Source of the DNA: Heterobilharzia americana
Lineage: Eukaryota > Platyhelminthes > Trematoda > Strigeidida > Schistosomatidae
Length of the DNA stretch: 64,000 nucleotides
NCBI GenBank assembly: GCA_944470555.2
Contig: OX104129.1
Location: forward strand, 50,005,998 to 50,069,997
Reading direction: 5' to 3'
A program made the position numbers and the translations under genes. A model generated the notes under the pieces. It was not told the origin of the DNA. It did no database searches and saw only the letters and a program-made list of their open reading frames with translations. Below are positions 25,792 through 37,744 of the stretch, piece by piece; the first letter of the stretch is position 1, and the number at the start of each line of letters is the position of its first letter.

Positions 25792-26011
25792 ACATTACCA
25801 CTTTATTCTGCAATAACTCATGACATGCAAATGATATGAACGCCTAAATGATGTCTTTTTTCTACAAATTAAACATTCAGTGGAAGAGACAAGTTTGGTT
25901 TTCTTGATGATCTCTTTCACTCATATTATTAATCTATTCTTATATTTACTGACGAAATAATAAAGTGTTTTTCAACATCAATAGTCACAACCATTCAATT
26001 CTTCGAGCCAA

Positions 26012-27990
26012 CAAATAATGCAGATCAAGAAGAGAAGGAGAAAATCTACAGACAACTGCAATCAGTACTGGACAACACCCCACTCCAGTTGGCAATGGTG
26101 ACATCAAACTTCTAATGGGTGGGGTGACATGAATGCGGAACAGGCAGCGGGCAATACAGGGAGAGAATTCATCATGAGTCGAGAGGCACTTGGTGAAATG
26201 AATGAGAATGAAGAACTGTTTGCAGACTTCTGCACATTCAACGATTTGGAGATTGGAGGCATTGTGTGCATTCATACGGATATTCACAGATCGATCGACA
26301 TGGATTTCACCAGACACCAGGACGCACTAAGTATCAGATCGACTTCATCTCAGTCTGAAGAAAGTGGAGATGGAGACGCAGCCTACTGGACACAAGATCA
26401 GATGAAGAAAGGGAGCAGATGTAGGTTCACACTGCTTATCATCTAGTGCAAGGAACCTGCCTTCCAAATCAAGTTGGCAGCCTTCAAAGAAGCTAATGAC
26501 GATAGACCACAGTTGAAGTTCAACACCCAGAACAGAAGCAGAAGGACGAAACTACAAATGACATCTTCATGACAGACACCAAGACGAAGTGGAAGATATT
26601 AAGACATTGCAAAAACTCACGAGGAATGATTCTTCACCACTATCCACACCAAGCAAAATATTATTCCAAAACATCCTGGAGAGACTGAAAGATGCGCCGG
26701 ATTCAAAATTACCACCAGGACAGGCCGGCTGGTTGGCTTAAGGAAGAACAAATCACATACGGATCAAACTGCAATGCTACGCTACACCTCATCATAGAAC
26801 AGAGTACAGAATGACAGTCAACCGGATCTCTACCTCAACTTCATACAATTTGAAAAGTCCTTCGACAGCGTCGACCGAGAAGTGATTTGACAGGCAGCTG
26901 CTTCAACACTACAATTTTAGCGCCACATAACTTCATCAACCTCAGTCAACAACTATCTGAAGACGCCACATGCCAAGTGATTCACAATGAAAAGCTCAGC
27001 GATGCCTTCGAAGGGAAGACAGGAAGGAGTAAGACAAGCCTGTCGTCTAATATCACCGATGATTGTGGTCGACTGCACTGGACTGGATCATGCAGCAAAC
27101 CGTGAGGAGCGAGAAGACGGGCATACGCTGGCTGGACCGATGAGAATACCTTAAAGGACTTGCATTTCGCCGATTAAGATTTATGTCCAATGTCTTGTGG
27201 CACAAACTGGAAGATGTACAGGCGAAAACTAACAAGTTGGCAGAAGAGGCGAGTCGGCGAATATGGGACTTCAAGTGAATGTAGAGGAGACAGAGGTGAT
27301 GAAGATACCCAAACAACAACAGCATCAACATCAAGCAACAATCACCATTAACAAGAGGAACCTAAAGGAAGTTGTCTCTTTTACCTACTTAGGCAAGGCA
27401 GCATCGTTTCAAATGCAGGTGACACAGATGAGGACGTCAAAGGCAGAATCGGAAAAGCAATGTAGGTGTTTTTTAGGCTTCACTCAGCAAACAGAACAAG
27501 ATCCAGATATTCAACACCAACGTCAAGTCAGTGCTTCTGTGTGATGGTTGAGAGACTCGGTGCGTTACAAAAGGCATTTCCAGCAAACTACAGGCATTCA
27601 TAGTGATCAGCTGCCACCTACGCTCACTTGATACTGAAGATCAGATGGCCAGAATGATAAGGATAAGCAACAAGGAGCTCTGGCTGGCAACGAACCAACC
27701 GAGATCCCATCGCCCAACATATATGCAGAAGGAAGTGTATATGGATTGGGCATACACTGAGAAGGCTGGTGGGGGATGTCAGCCGCTACGCCAGGCCCCG
27801 AGTTGAACTTAATGGGGAAACGACCAGTTGAGCGTTTGAGTTTGGGTGAGATGTTTGAGATCGTTTTGGGAAGAAATGAATTCTTGTGTACTGTCGTGTC
27901 GCCAGGTTGAAATGTCTTTGGAGATCTGATTTCAATTGTGACGTATTTCTGACACCCTATTTTCCACCGGGACCCATGTGAAAAATAATC
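26012..27990 (+). pseudogene. LINE endonuclease-RT remnant, array copy 3, with its own 3' end
   Basis: This repeats the endonuclease and RT remnants of copy 2. Past 27,824, instead of entering the non-LINE segment, it continues into diverged LINE 3' sequence: GGGAAACGAC, CTGTCGTGTCGCCAGGTTGA and CGGGACCCATG, comparable with the end of the 39.6-kb copy. It finishes near AATAATCTTAATAAT at ~27,990, which looks like a decayed TAA-type tail. This copy alone shows how the element normally terminates. It has the same internal stops as its siblings and is dead. Confidence 0.75.
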
Positions 27991-29129
27991 TTAATAATAT
28001 CTTCAATATCAATAATGGTCATTATTATTTAAGATAATATTTAGAAGTGGGTTCGTCCACTACCGATGAAATATTTTCAGATGTAGTTTAAATTGCTATT
28101 AACTGAATTTAGACAAAAATTACCAAGAAATAAATTAATAAACAAATAGGTTCATCCTCATTCATCTGTCTATTTCTCATTCTTCGATGGAATCGTAGAA
28201 CCATATGTGTTGTGACATATGAAGAGCGTAATACTTATTTTCTTAATACTGTTGTTTCCATTCACCTGAAAGTAAGTCTAGTAATGGTGGTACCTGAATT
28301 GATACTCTAAAGAACATGATCATTATGACACTTCCATACTGTTTTGAATTAACAATGCATTGATTGATCAACTCTCATCGATTTTACTACTTTAAAACGC
28401 AGTTTCTTCGGTCAGCCTCACAGGTTCATCAGGAAATTTGGAACTGCTTATCATTGTGATCAGTGATTAATATAAACTAGATCCATATCTGCTAGGCCCT
28501 GGATTGTATTGTGATGAATATTAGCTAATATTAATTGTCATTTTCTCCAAAGGAGCCTAACGAGTGATGTTCTACAATAACTCATGAAGTGAAATTATTG
28601 AAATTCACACTTTTATCTCTGAGAAAAGCAGTTTGCACAACCCGTTCGTGTTGGTAGGCTTTGTGTTAATTTGAATTTCGGAGTTAGATTTGAAGAGTCA
28701 GTCTACAGAAAGTACTGCTTGACCAAGAATTCGTGTTTGTTGAAAGAGATCAGCGAGGCTGTTTTGTGGTGATGAAAGTGATTTTCATTTGGTAAGTTGG
28801 AGATTTTACCAACAAACTTATCAAATCACTGAAGGACTTGACCGTGTACACCAGTTGGCCACCAGCGAGCTACCGATGTATAAGTCCAGGTCTTGGTACT
28901 CGGGAGTGACTGGAGTCTGTCAGTCACCTCGAGTTTTCAGGATTTCTTAACTTTAGATTACCGCTCTTTGAAATAAAAGTCTGAGTTCTGAAGACCTGGA
29001 GTCATAATTGAGAAGTAAACAAACTGGATAATTCTTCACTTCCAATTCTTTTAAACATACTACCTGAATGATTCATGCACTCGAGTCAACAAAAGTTAAA
29101 TAGTATTCACGGAGTAGTCTTTATTTATA
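27991..29129. other. No recognisable gene
   Basis: AT-rich sequence following the array. No gene or repeat was recognised. Confidence 0.4.
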
Positions 29130-29340
29130 CCGGGTGATGACTGAAGGTGAAATAAAACATAGTCGGGAGATGGGTATCATAGCTCAGTTGGTAAATCACC
29201 AGGCTAGAAACCTGGCGGTCGCTGGTTCAAATTCTATCACGGTCTAGATTGTCACTTCACCTTCAATAATCACCCAGTATCACTAATAGTCTGCCGAACC
29301 ATGGCTATCTGGCTCAGATAGTCAAAATGATAATGTTTTT
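29130..29340 (+). repeat. Foldback tRNA-like element (family F2), best-preserved copy
   Basis: Arms GGGTGATGACTGAAGGTGAA (from ~29,132) and CTTCACCTTCAATAATCACC (from ~29,253) are inverted repeats. Between them lies a strongly tRNA-like segment on the plus strand: box A TAGCTCAGTTGGT, an anticodon-stem-like CCAGG/CCTGG pair around a seven-base loop, and box B GGTTCAAATTC. The T-arm and acceptor do not pair well, so I do not call a functional tRNA. The element ends after CAGATAGTCAAAATGATAA. It is likely a tRNA-derived SINE whose ends fold back on each other. Confidence 0.7.
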
Positions 29341-29979
29341 TCCTGCTGTTTTGATATGCCACATGAGCTTTATCCACATGGTGATTTCGGTCATTGGTGG
29401 GTTGTACTTATTTTGTCGTTCCTAAGAAGGATACTTGTTAGTACTTGCGGTTCTCAGTTGTTAAAGTGGATTAGACTGAACAACCTGTGTTTGAATAGGC
29501 GTTTCGATATGTATGCCTCGATTTCTCCAGAAGGTTTATCATGTTATAAAGTGTGGTGATGGCTGGCATTGGAGTCAAGAACGCAAGTTTGTCCCTACTT
29601 AGGACTCGTCAACTGAACTTACCAGCATCATAATGATTGATAGTCTTCTCACTAGAACTCTAGAGGGTTGTTCACAAGGTCCTTTTGCCTTAGCAGCCTG
29701 GTAGAAAACGCTGCCACATTTGAAGCGAAGGATGCTACTTCTGAGTCTCAGTGAGAACAGAATCACTAACTGGGATGCGGATACATTCAGCTTACAAGTC
29801 CTAAATATAGTAAAATGATGGTCTTTTATTCTATTACTGGCCATCACCACCAAATTATAATTCAAGGTTATTTTACAAGTTGATATGGCTGTTTTACTGA
29901 TATTAACGATAGATAAAGTCAAATTTGTTTGTACTACACTTTCACCTAAGGTGGGCATTTCTAATAATAGTGATGTACA
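29341..29979. other. Unassigned; contains part of a minus-strand chance frame
   Basis: A 157-residue minus-strand frame spans 30,072-29,599. Its first ~30 residues are SINE sequence and the rest has no recognised motif, so I do not call a gene. Confidence 0.4.
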
Positions 29980-30095
29980 GTGGCTAGCTCTGGAATCCAA
30001 TGCGCACATCTCGTCCTGTTTGAAACCCTTCAGCTGGATTTGTCTGCCTCTCAGTGAATGATATTGTTCCAACTAAGACTCGGATCTGCGATCAT
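29980..30095 (-). mobile_element. Sm-alpha-type hammerhead SINE, 3' half
   Basis: Minus-strand reading gives AAATCCAGCTGAAGGGTTTC, AAACAGGACGAGATGTGCGC and TTGGATTCCAGAGCTAGCCA. This is the hammerhead tail order with the core damaged (CUGAAGG for CUGAUGA, GAGA for GAAA). Its translation shares YHSLRGR and KQDEM with the copy at 58.8 kb, confirming homology. The tRNA-like head is incomplete. Confidence 0.65.
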
Positions 30096-31139
30096 CTATA
30101 TCATGTTGGTTACAAAAACATTTCTGTTACTCTTTTAAGAGAAGTTATACCTTTGCAAAGATTTTAGGGTAAACAAATACTTCTAACTTCTGATTCTACC
30201 GTATGAAACGGAGGTTAAGAAGCCTGTTTAACATCCCTACGGAAACACTTTGACTAATTGTTCGGAACTACTGTCATAGTAGTTGAATAGCATCTGGTGA
30301 GTTTAATTTGTGTTGAATATTCGGTATGTACGTGATGCATCAAATTCTGCACATATTTATGTGACATCACTGGTCACTTGTCTGATCCTCTTTTATATCA
30401 TTAGTCTTAGAAATTTTCGTCGTTCTGTCTGACTGACTGAATAAGTTCGTCTTAATGAGTAATTATCACGCAATTATAAACAAGTATGTCAACAGCGTAC
30501 TAACACTTTATTAGCATTTATCATAGGCTATTGAGTAGAAAAAGATTAATATATTCTCGTGCACCGTTTTCAAATTCTCCAAATTAATAGCCTTGCTTAG
30601 TAATGAATGATTTACAAGTATAAAATATTAACAGTTCCCACACACAACACTGTCACCGAATTAGATTGAACAAAATAACTACAGAACTGAACGATAATAT
30701 ATAGCTTCATTTCATCTTTTATCATTTTCACATTATTTATGAAAATGACGATTCACTTAGAGAGTCGTGAAGACTGACGTGTTATAAGGTCGTTTTCATC
30801 ATGGACTGGCTTCAGCTGAATAATTTATTAATTCTTACAAACTACTGAGAGAATTTGTCTCCAGTGTTTATAAAACACCTACTTCAACGTGGATTCCCCG
30901 AAGGTCAAATGTGAACCCTGTGACCTTTGCGGTCAACCAGTTCTAATGCTGGGGCAGGGTAACCAGTGGTATTGTATGATTCTATATTAGATTTGTTTAT
31001 TTGATTTATAACACACACTGTGATAGTATTATTTACTTGATGACGTTTTGAGCACAAATTATCACTACTCATAATCATATTAATGTGATTTTCGGTGTTT
31101 GCACTATATCACGGTCCAACAGAAGTAGCAAAATGTGGA
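30096..31139. other. No gene; weak tRNA-like head near 30.9 kb
   Basis: AT-rich sequence. On the minus strand at ~30,965-30,895 GGTCACAGGGTTCACATT resembles the box B area of the F1-type tRNA-like head. The evidence is weak and no coding region is supported. Confidence 0.35.
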
Positions 31140-31315
31140 TCATAAGATTTCTACCCAGTGGCTGAATGATAATGTCCTCTCCATACGACATGACTTCCTT
31201 CAGCTCGATTCCTTACATAGTTGTGTGTGTGTACTCCTAAGGAGTGTCAAAGTAGGATGCAACTGCTGTCCAGTGCAACTGACTTTTCATTGGTTCTCCA
31301 AATGATGTCTGTCGG
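31140..31315 (+). repeat. Foldback family F1 relative, truncated
   Basis: CCCAGTGGCTGAATGATAAT and CAGCTCGATTCC correspond to the tRNA-like boxes of the 3,512-3,808 element. CTGCTGTCCAGTGC and AATGATGTCTGTCGG correspond to its right arm. The left arm is not seen, so this is a truncated and diverged copy. Confidence 0.5.
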
Positions 31316-32309
31316 TTATGCAAACAGTCGTTAGCTCTCAATTTCTTTCTCTCTCGAAAACCTTTTACCTTATACAGTTTGTGAACACGCTTGAAGCACA
31401 ATGATGCATTCAACAGAATTTTATTATAATGTTGATGATTTACGGAACAGACTTAACGTATTATAAATGTATGCACTTTTCGACTAAAAAGGATCAAAGT
31501 AAAATGTTTTCATCAGCTGTTTCGAACTGAATGAGTATATTTATCAAAATAATCTCCGTTCAGATTATCCACTGATGGATACGATAGTGATCCATCCCCA
31601 CAGAGGATCGGTCAAGCACCTATACCTTCGTGATTATGTCTATGACTTCAGCTCTTAGTAGTTCATGTTCTAACCACAGTGGGTATACTAGTTCCCTTAT
31701 AGTTACAGATACGCCCTACTGATGAGCTCCAACACATACGAAGCTTAAATCCATGGATTCATATCAATTACAACAACAGCAATGTTGCAGTAAATTTGTT
31801 TAAATGAATTTTATCCATAAATTCTATAGAAGAAAACAATGATTTAACTAAGAATAAACCAAGTGGTGAACACATAGAGCTTTCGTGATTTTGCCAGCAA
31901 TATGTGTGTGCTATTGAAGACAAAACGTACATTAATAGTACATCGAAGAAGTAAATCCCTGACTATATGTCATAAAAACATGACATTTACCTTTTCCACA
32001 TCTCCCGACAACATAAACTCCACTATGGCATATTCGTGAATAATGCTAATAAATCAAAAGATGCTGAATGAATGTATTCGTCCATTCTTCAAGTCAAGTA
32101 GTTAAGAACTCTTGAATTGGTGATACATTCTGCAAGTGTGATGTTGAGCCATTCAGCAACCAGTTCATGCTTTACAAAGTACTCCACAGTTATGGTTGTA
32201 TGATTTGTAAACATTGAGCATGTAATGCTGATGCCGTTTCGTCCACTGTTGTTAGCCATTTTAATTATTTCACTACCAAATATATCAGTGATGAGACCAC
32301 TCCAGAGGG
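31316..32309. other. No recognisable gene
   Basis: AT-rich, short chance frames only. Confidence 0.4.
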
Positions 32310-32385
32310 TCATGGCTCATTGGCTTAAGGGGCAGACTTTCAACCAGTAGGTCACAGGTTGCAGTACTGCACCCCGTACCGAGAT
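32310..32385 (+). repeat. tRNA-like SINE head (weak)
   Basis: CATGGCTCATTGGCTTAAGG and GTAGGTCACAGGTTGCAG resemble the box A and box B segments of the F1-type head. Flanking arms were not found. Confidence 0.4.
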
Positions 32386-32589
32386 TTGGACAGCTAATTA
32401 ATATCATTAGCCCTCACACAGTCTACTGCACAAATGTGCACATAATTGCTGAGTGAATTTCGTATTCTTTTAGTGATCTGGCTGGAAAAATCTGATCCAG
32501 TAAATGTTTCATTTAGATGGATACAGGTGGGCGTAAACATGCAACCTGGGGATTCCAACCAACTGTTGCCAACAACAGTCTGCCCATTA

Positions 32590-32690
32590 GTAATGGATAG
32601 TAGGTAGTAGTGGAATCCAGGATGTACGTTTATTCCTACTTGACTGAATGATGTTGTTCCCACTAAGAGTGGGAAGCAAGAACCTACCAA
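32590..32690 (-). mobile_element. Sm-alpha-type hammerhead SINE fragment
   Basis: AGTGGAATCCAGGATGTACG, then TTGTTCCCACTAAGAGTGGG, is the reverse complement of the hammerhead-tail end and adjacent SINE body seen at 5.56 kb and 58.8 kb. The GAAA and CUGAUGA core blocks are not recognisable, so this is a dead fragment. Confidence 0.55.
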
Positions 32691-34094
32691 ACCTACCGTA
32701 AAGTATCTTTTTTACACTAGTACTCTCTTTATAACAGTTTTCATTGGATTCGTGTTTATAAGTTATTCTAAAATCAATTGTTGTGCATTACTGTAGTTTT
32801 TTTGACAAGTTTTGACAGAATTGATTGCATTCAAATGCTTCACATGTTTTCCACAGGCTTTATTTTCTTGCTACTGCCAAAACATTCAGTCAGCTTATTA
32901 ACTGTGGTCAGCCTAATTACTTTTCTGTTAAACTGAACACCCAATGACGATCTTGTAGGGATCTGTTGCTGACACAAAGTTTTCTCTTTTTAATTGTTCC
33001 ACTTGAGGATTTATCTTGACAAGGAAAGTCTTCAAAGACTCAAGCTACTTCAAATGAATTTGGGAATCATCATACATTCTTGTAATTTTGAGTTGTTCAT
33101 TATTCAAGAAGCTTTTTTTCGAAGTAACAGTTAGTATAGAAACAAGCTCGGAGACACTGTATAATTCCGCATAAACTGACAAGTCAAAAGTCTATGTAAA
33201 GAGTGGATCAACAAGAAATCTTGAACTAATGATAATATTTTTACTTTCTTCTTAAATAAATTTTTTTTTCTGTAGACACTAAGGTGAAAAGTGCTTTTCT
33301 TATAAAAACAACTTCAATAAGTACGTAACAAGAAGGAAAAAAAGTTAAATATTATGGTTAATTTAAACTACTGATATAAAAAAGTTACTTTTAATAAGCT
33401 AATACTTTTTCACTAAAAAAATTTACAAGTGACTTAAGTGCACTTAAATTTTTCAATTCTAGGGTGAACGTCATCTAAAATCTCAAGTGTAGCTAAGGAA
33501 AACTAAATGGTAAACAGTCGTCTAAACGTTGGGAATAAGATTCTTTTTAACATCCCAATCATATATTGACTTGAAAAAAACAAGAATCACCGTTTTCACG
33601 GAATTACCTTACACCATTTAATTTATCTCGACTGTCAAATGACAGGGGGTACACTTGGTATTTTACGTACGAACACATGTATCCATTTAGATTTAGCTGC
33701 GGAGGCGGGTATTTGGAATGAACGGAAAGAAATGCAAACCTCAAACTTTTTGAACATATATTTAAAGCCTTTATACTGATGACAATAAATACTTTCACTG
33801 GTGCAGTCACTCATCAACTGATTGACAAAAAACGTAGGGTGGAGATGTTGAGTAGTTTTCCGATAGTAAGTGATTAAAGAGAGGTCAAATCTACTGAATC
33901 TGCGATTATGAAATGTTCTAAAGACTTCGTTTCTGTTCAAGAGGAAGTTTGTTAGGCCTCTTTGTACCATGATCGCCTAAGTTCTTGATGCAATCCTACG
34001 ACACTTTGTTCATAATTAAGCACATATCTCAGCTTCTCACTTAGTTTTGTTGCATCACGTTTTATTTGCTTCGTACTGACTTTTAGCGAATTTA
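32691..34094. other. No recognisable gene
   Basis: AT-rich. Overlapping minus-strand frames at 33,604-33,970 show no domain, and no splice evidence was found. Confidence 0.4.
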
Positions 34095-34340
34095 GCTTGA
34101 TACTGGCGATGATTAAAGGTGAAATGAGAATCTGGGTCATGGTAGGGTTTGAACCATTGACCTTTGGGTTATTGGCCAGGTGTTATACCCAATAAACTAA
34201 GATAGAGCACCAAGTCAGTAATCCGGGAGTCGATGATTCCAATCCTGTCAGGCTGCAGATTCATAATTCACCACCATTCATCACTCACTATCAATTCCAC
34301 TTTGCTAAGCCATGGTCATATTAGATATCCAAAGTGAGGA
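34095..34340. repeat. Foldback tRNA-like element (family F2)
   Basis: The left arm, GATACTGGCGATGATTAAAG then GTGAAATGAGAATCT, pairs with AGATTCATAATTCACCACC and ATTCATCACTCACTATCAA on the right. The interior holds a minus-strand box-B-like TAGGGTTTGAACC and a second tRNA-like stretch (AAGATAGAGCACCAAGTCAG, ATTCCAATCC) on the plus strand. A decayed family tail (GCTAAGCCATGGTCATATTA) follows. Confidence 0.6.
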
Positions 34341-35599
34341 TTGAGTATATTTCATTTAATTTCATAAACCTTTTCAATTATTAGGTGAGTATCATTCTGT
34401 TTGTTCCCACCTTAGCTCCTTTAATCAAGAATTTTCGACTGTGGAATATACATTATTGCGATAGTTTAACAGGCGCTGTTACCAAAAAGATCTACTAATA
34501 AGCTACTTGGTTTTTAACCATAGACCGAATCCGCTTCCATTATAGTCATTCTAGGTTGTTAGAAGATGAAGAACGAGAACTGACTACGATAATTTGGAAA
34601 CAGAAATAAATGAGAAAAGGCAGTTTATATACTGCCATCTACGAGGAACCAACACACTCTGGCAGGTGTTCAAACGTATAGTCATCTCATCTGATATTAT
34701 TTAAGGTGGATTTAGTCAAATATTTAAGTAACAGCCAGGAAACTCCCTAGTCAATGTAAGGACTCAGATAAGGAACTGAAACTTATTCGGGAAATACTAC
34801 TCATAAATATTTTTACTCTAGACTTTGTAAATAAATCCTTAAGAAGGTATAAGAAGCAAATTAGTGAAAGTAATACAAATAATAGTGCCAGAATATATAG
34901 AAAGGAGATCATGACTTCTTTTGACAGAGTTTCCATAGTATTCATAACAAGGTTGGAGTTAGGGTAACATTCACGACCACACACTTACTAAGAGATAAGC
35001 CTTGCCGGTACAAGGAACCTATTGACCTAACTAAACAAAATAATTTGATCTATCAAAATACCATGTTACTAGTGTGAGGTCAAATACTGAGTTCCGACTA
35101 TCTGACCGAGGTCAGTTAGATAATCGGAACATTAACATTTAGTAAAATGTATAATGACAGACCCTACTAATATTAGTTATCTAGGAAAAACTCTGTTATG
35201 AGAATTCATGCATTACTACATAACCATTCAACAGGTTGAGATAAAACCGTTGTACTTAAAAGCAAAATAGTTAGGTAGAGAAGAACGTTGATTACTGAAT
35301 CTTTGTTTATGGAATCAACACCATAAAAATATGGTGAGAATGGTGCAACAAATATGTCGGAGATGCGGAAAATTCTAATGACACCAAAAAAGCACTAAAT
35401 ATGGGTGACAGAATGTCAAAAGATGTATGATTACTTTAATATAACTAGAAGCAATGAATTGTCCACGAGATGTCACCAAGTCGATAATACTTTATCACTG
35501 TGTGCTATATCATATAAAATTTTAATACGGAAACAATGTGATCATTTATACCCAGAGTAATCTCAGAGGTAGAAATACCTTTGTTGAAATCCATCGCCT
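34341..35599. other. No recognisable gene
   Basis: AT-rich, with one minus-strand chance frame at 34,751-34,984 that is hydrophobic but without supporting context. Confidence 0.35.
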
Positions 35600-35795
35600 T
35601 TCCACTGGTCAAATCAGAACTACGGTCCAATATGCAGCTGATGCACTAGTAAACATTACAAGAAACGAACTGAACAATGCCTACCATTTAATCAATAACA
35701 TTTTCGGTGGTTTTGAATTCCCATACGAAAAGGAAACTAACAGTAAACTCTTCTTTTTAGACATTTTGATCACCAGCACAAAAGCCAGGTAAAAT
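35600..35795 (+). pseudogene. Penelope-like RT scrap just after motif C
   Basis: The open stretch translates to YAADALVNI, then INNIFGGFEFPYEKETN and SKLFFLDILIT. This matches the segment of Penelope-like RTs just after YVDD, where a charged 'E.E...L.FLDV.LTR' block occurs, as in the 43.7-kb copy (TFTIETESD, ITFLDVRLTR). The YVDD motif itself has become YAAD. The piece is ~60 residues long and non-functional. Confidence 0.5.
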
Positions 35796-36090
35796 ATGCG
35801 TGAAAGGCAATGACAACAGTGTAGCAGAAATAAAAAATTACATTGGGGGTCATCAGTGTTAGTTACTAAATTACTTATGAAGAATTTCGCATATGTGATT
35901 TATCCCTGAGGTTTGCGCTGATGATATTGTTCTCTGGAATGACAGCGAAAGCTTTGCGATCAAGCAGTCCGACTCAGAGAAAGCAGTGATGCTACAATCA
36001 TTTCCCTTTATCTTTTCAAGTTCCTAAAGAGAAGAACTCGCATAAGAGGTATTCGACAATTTTACTGATCTAAAATTTCTATTATTTCCA

Positions 36091-37744
36091 CCAGGAATCA
36101 GGTTGTGCATCAATATATGTGCATTAAAAACAAAAGTAAGCACGACTGACCAATTTCGAGTAGCTACAGAAGACTGAATACTCACGACAGTCCGTGCGTA
36201 TAACGAAAGTTGGCACCACCTTTACCAGTTATAATTTAATGTATTCTGATAAATTTAATTTGATACATTCAGAGTTAAAACTTGAGTTTTCGTGTCATCA
36301 GTGTCTCTGAGTATACAATAATGAACACCTGACTTGGAAAGTCGATGTTTTGCACTCAATAACTTCTTTTACATCCTTTCTAATAGGGAGAATCTTTCTG
36401 CTAGCAGAAAAGTAATAGAAATTAATGTTCAGATTCGTTATGATGCAGTGAACACGCATCCAGAGAAACGCTGTTGAGATAGTCTTGACTGAGATTAGAA
36501 ATACAATCAAGAAGGTAGTCCCCTTTACTAGACTGATTTCAGTTGCAATAGGAAGAAGATGCTGTACGGTGTAGCTGTCACTTTTTCAACGGTTTTTTAA
36601 ATGATACCAATCTGTGCTAAAAACCACTTTGCTTTTGTTCACATAATTACAGATGATGTTCTCAAAACGTTTTGTGGCTTTTGAAACAGCCAAATTATGC
36701 AGTAAGTGATCAAACTATTGTTTAATAAATAGTTTCGTGTAATTTCATTGTTTCTCCATCGTCAAGACTTTTATTGAATGTTATTCTCATTGTTTTCATT
36801 CATTTATATCGATCTGTTCTATTTAATAAGCGTTGCTGACACTACATCCCTGTGTAACTAAATAACAGACGTCATAGCACATATTCGGTGTGTTACATGT
36901 CATGAGTCATAGGTCACCTGTGCATCATGCATAACTTGAATTTTATGATCTCTGAATTTCCATTACGAATTTTATTATAAAGAAGACTATGAATGGATCA
37001 AGCGAGAAATGTCCTTTAAACAAGTGGATACACAATATGAATATGCGGTTGACTAAACCAATCATAGTTGCATCAACACTCGTCAGTAATACTTACAGTT
37101 ATTTAGGAAGCAAATAATAACGAACCAAAATATTTTTCTATTAAAATTTCTTTTAAGACATTCTCTAACTCTATACTGTTCGCCTAGTTTGTTTAATGAA
37201 CACAAATTTCCATCTGTTCTATGGACTAGTTTTACCAATATCAATAAAAATTATGTCGCTTGATTAAATTCATGATAGACTAGAGAAACAAATATTCAAC
37301 TAATGAAGTACAAAAGGAATAGCAGGAAAAAAGGAAGTCTATGACACTATGATTTACTTAAAATCTAACTTCAGTTTTAGTTAGATGTGAACATCAGTTC
37401 TTCGTTTATTAGTAAAGTTGAGACAGCTGTTTCAAACTTGAAATAGTGCATACTAGAAGAACTTAGTGATTCACCTTCGAAACTCTTTAAGAATAGACGT
37501 TAAGAATAGCAGATCAAAACAAGTGGATTATTCTATAATGTATGAGAATTAGAGTGGATCCCCACAGATTAGTTCAAGTCATAAAGCATTCCCTTTTTTA
37601 AGAAAGAGCAAGCATTGGCCTGTAACAACAATAGAGGAGTCAGTCTGATCTACACTATGCTTGAAATTCTGTATTTACTTAGTGTTTAACTATAATAAGA
37701 AAACAATTAATTCAAGAAAGGTTGTTTTTGGCCTAGAGGAGAGT
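36091..37744. other. No recognisable gene
   Basis: AT-rich with no domain or repeat recognised. Confidence 0.4.

Larger units (their letters stand above)
24772..26011. other. Non-LINE segment of array unit 2
   Basis: Near-identical to 21,681-22,937. The first AT repeat (25,521-25,564) has the same 44-base length as in unit 1; the second (25,757-25,788) is 32 bases instead of 48. A run of six A in unit 1 near 22,300 has five here. No gene is seen. Confidence 0.75.
20629..27824 (+). repeat. Tandem array of a ~3.08-kb LINE-containing unit, about 2.3 copies
   Basis: Three successive copies begin with ATAGAACAGAGTACAG at 20,629, 23,720 and 26,794, so the periods are 3,091 and 3,074 bases. Each full unit runs from mid-RT of a dead LINE, through ~1.26 kb of non-LINE DNA with two AT microsatellites, to the endonuclease part of the next LINE copy. 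The third unit is partial and ends at ~27,824, where the sequence leaves the unit. Copies 1 and 2 give identical translations in every frame compared. I found one substitution (ATATACC/ATATTCC, near 22,604/25,694), one A missing from a homopolymer and 16 bases less of an AT repeat. Copy 3 differs by a T/A substitution (DPDF to DPDI) and one C. This is a very recent tandem amplification or an assembly duplication. Confidence 0.93.

Noticed and set aside
20722..27806. Repeated 60-110-residue frames within the array as separate genes
   Set aside because: They are fragments of one LINE broken by stops, or its antisense shadows, copied with the array.
29160..29250. tRNA gene candidate inside the F2 element
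   Set aside because: Box A, box B and an anticodon-like stem are present, but the T-arm and acceptor stems do not pair and the segment recurs as part of a repeat family. It is treated as a SINE head.
29599..30072. 157-residue minus-strand frame as a gene
   Set aside because: Its N-terminal part is SINE sequence, the rest has no motif, and no splice or promoter context is visible.
33604..33970. Overlapping minus-strand frames of 68 and 111 residues
   Set aside because: They read the same DNA in two frames, have no recognisable domain and lack splice borders; probably chance.
35917..36000. ADDIVL peptide suggesting a LINE motif C
   Set aside because: The flanking sequence does not continue as RT, and the segment aligns better with an arm of the 46.5-kb hairpin repeat.
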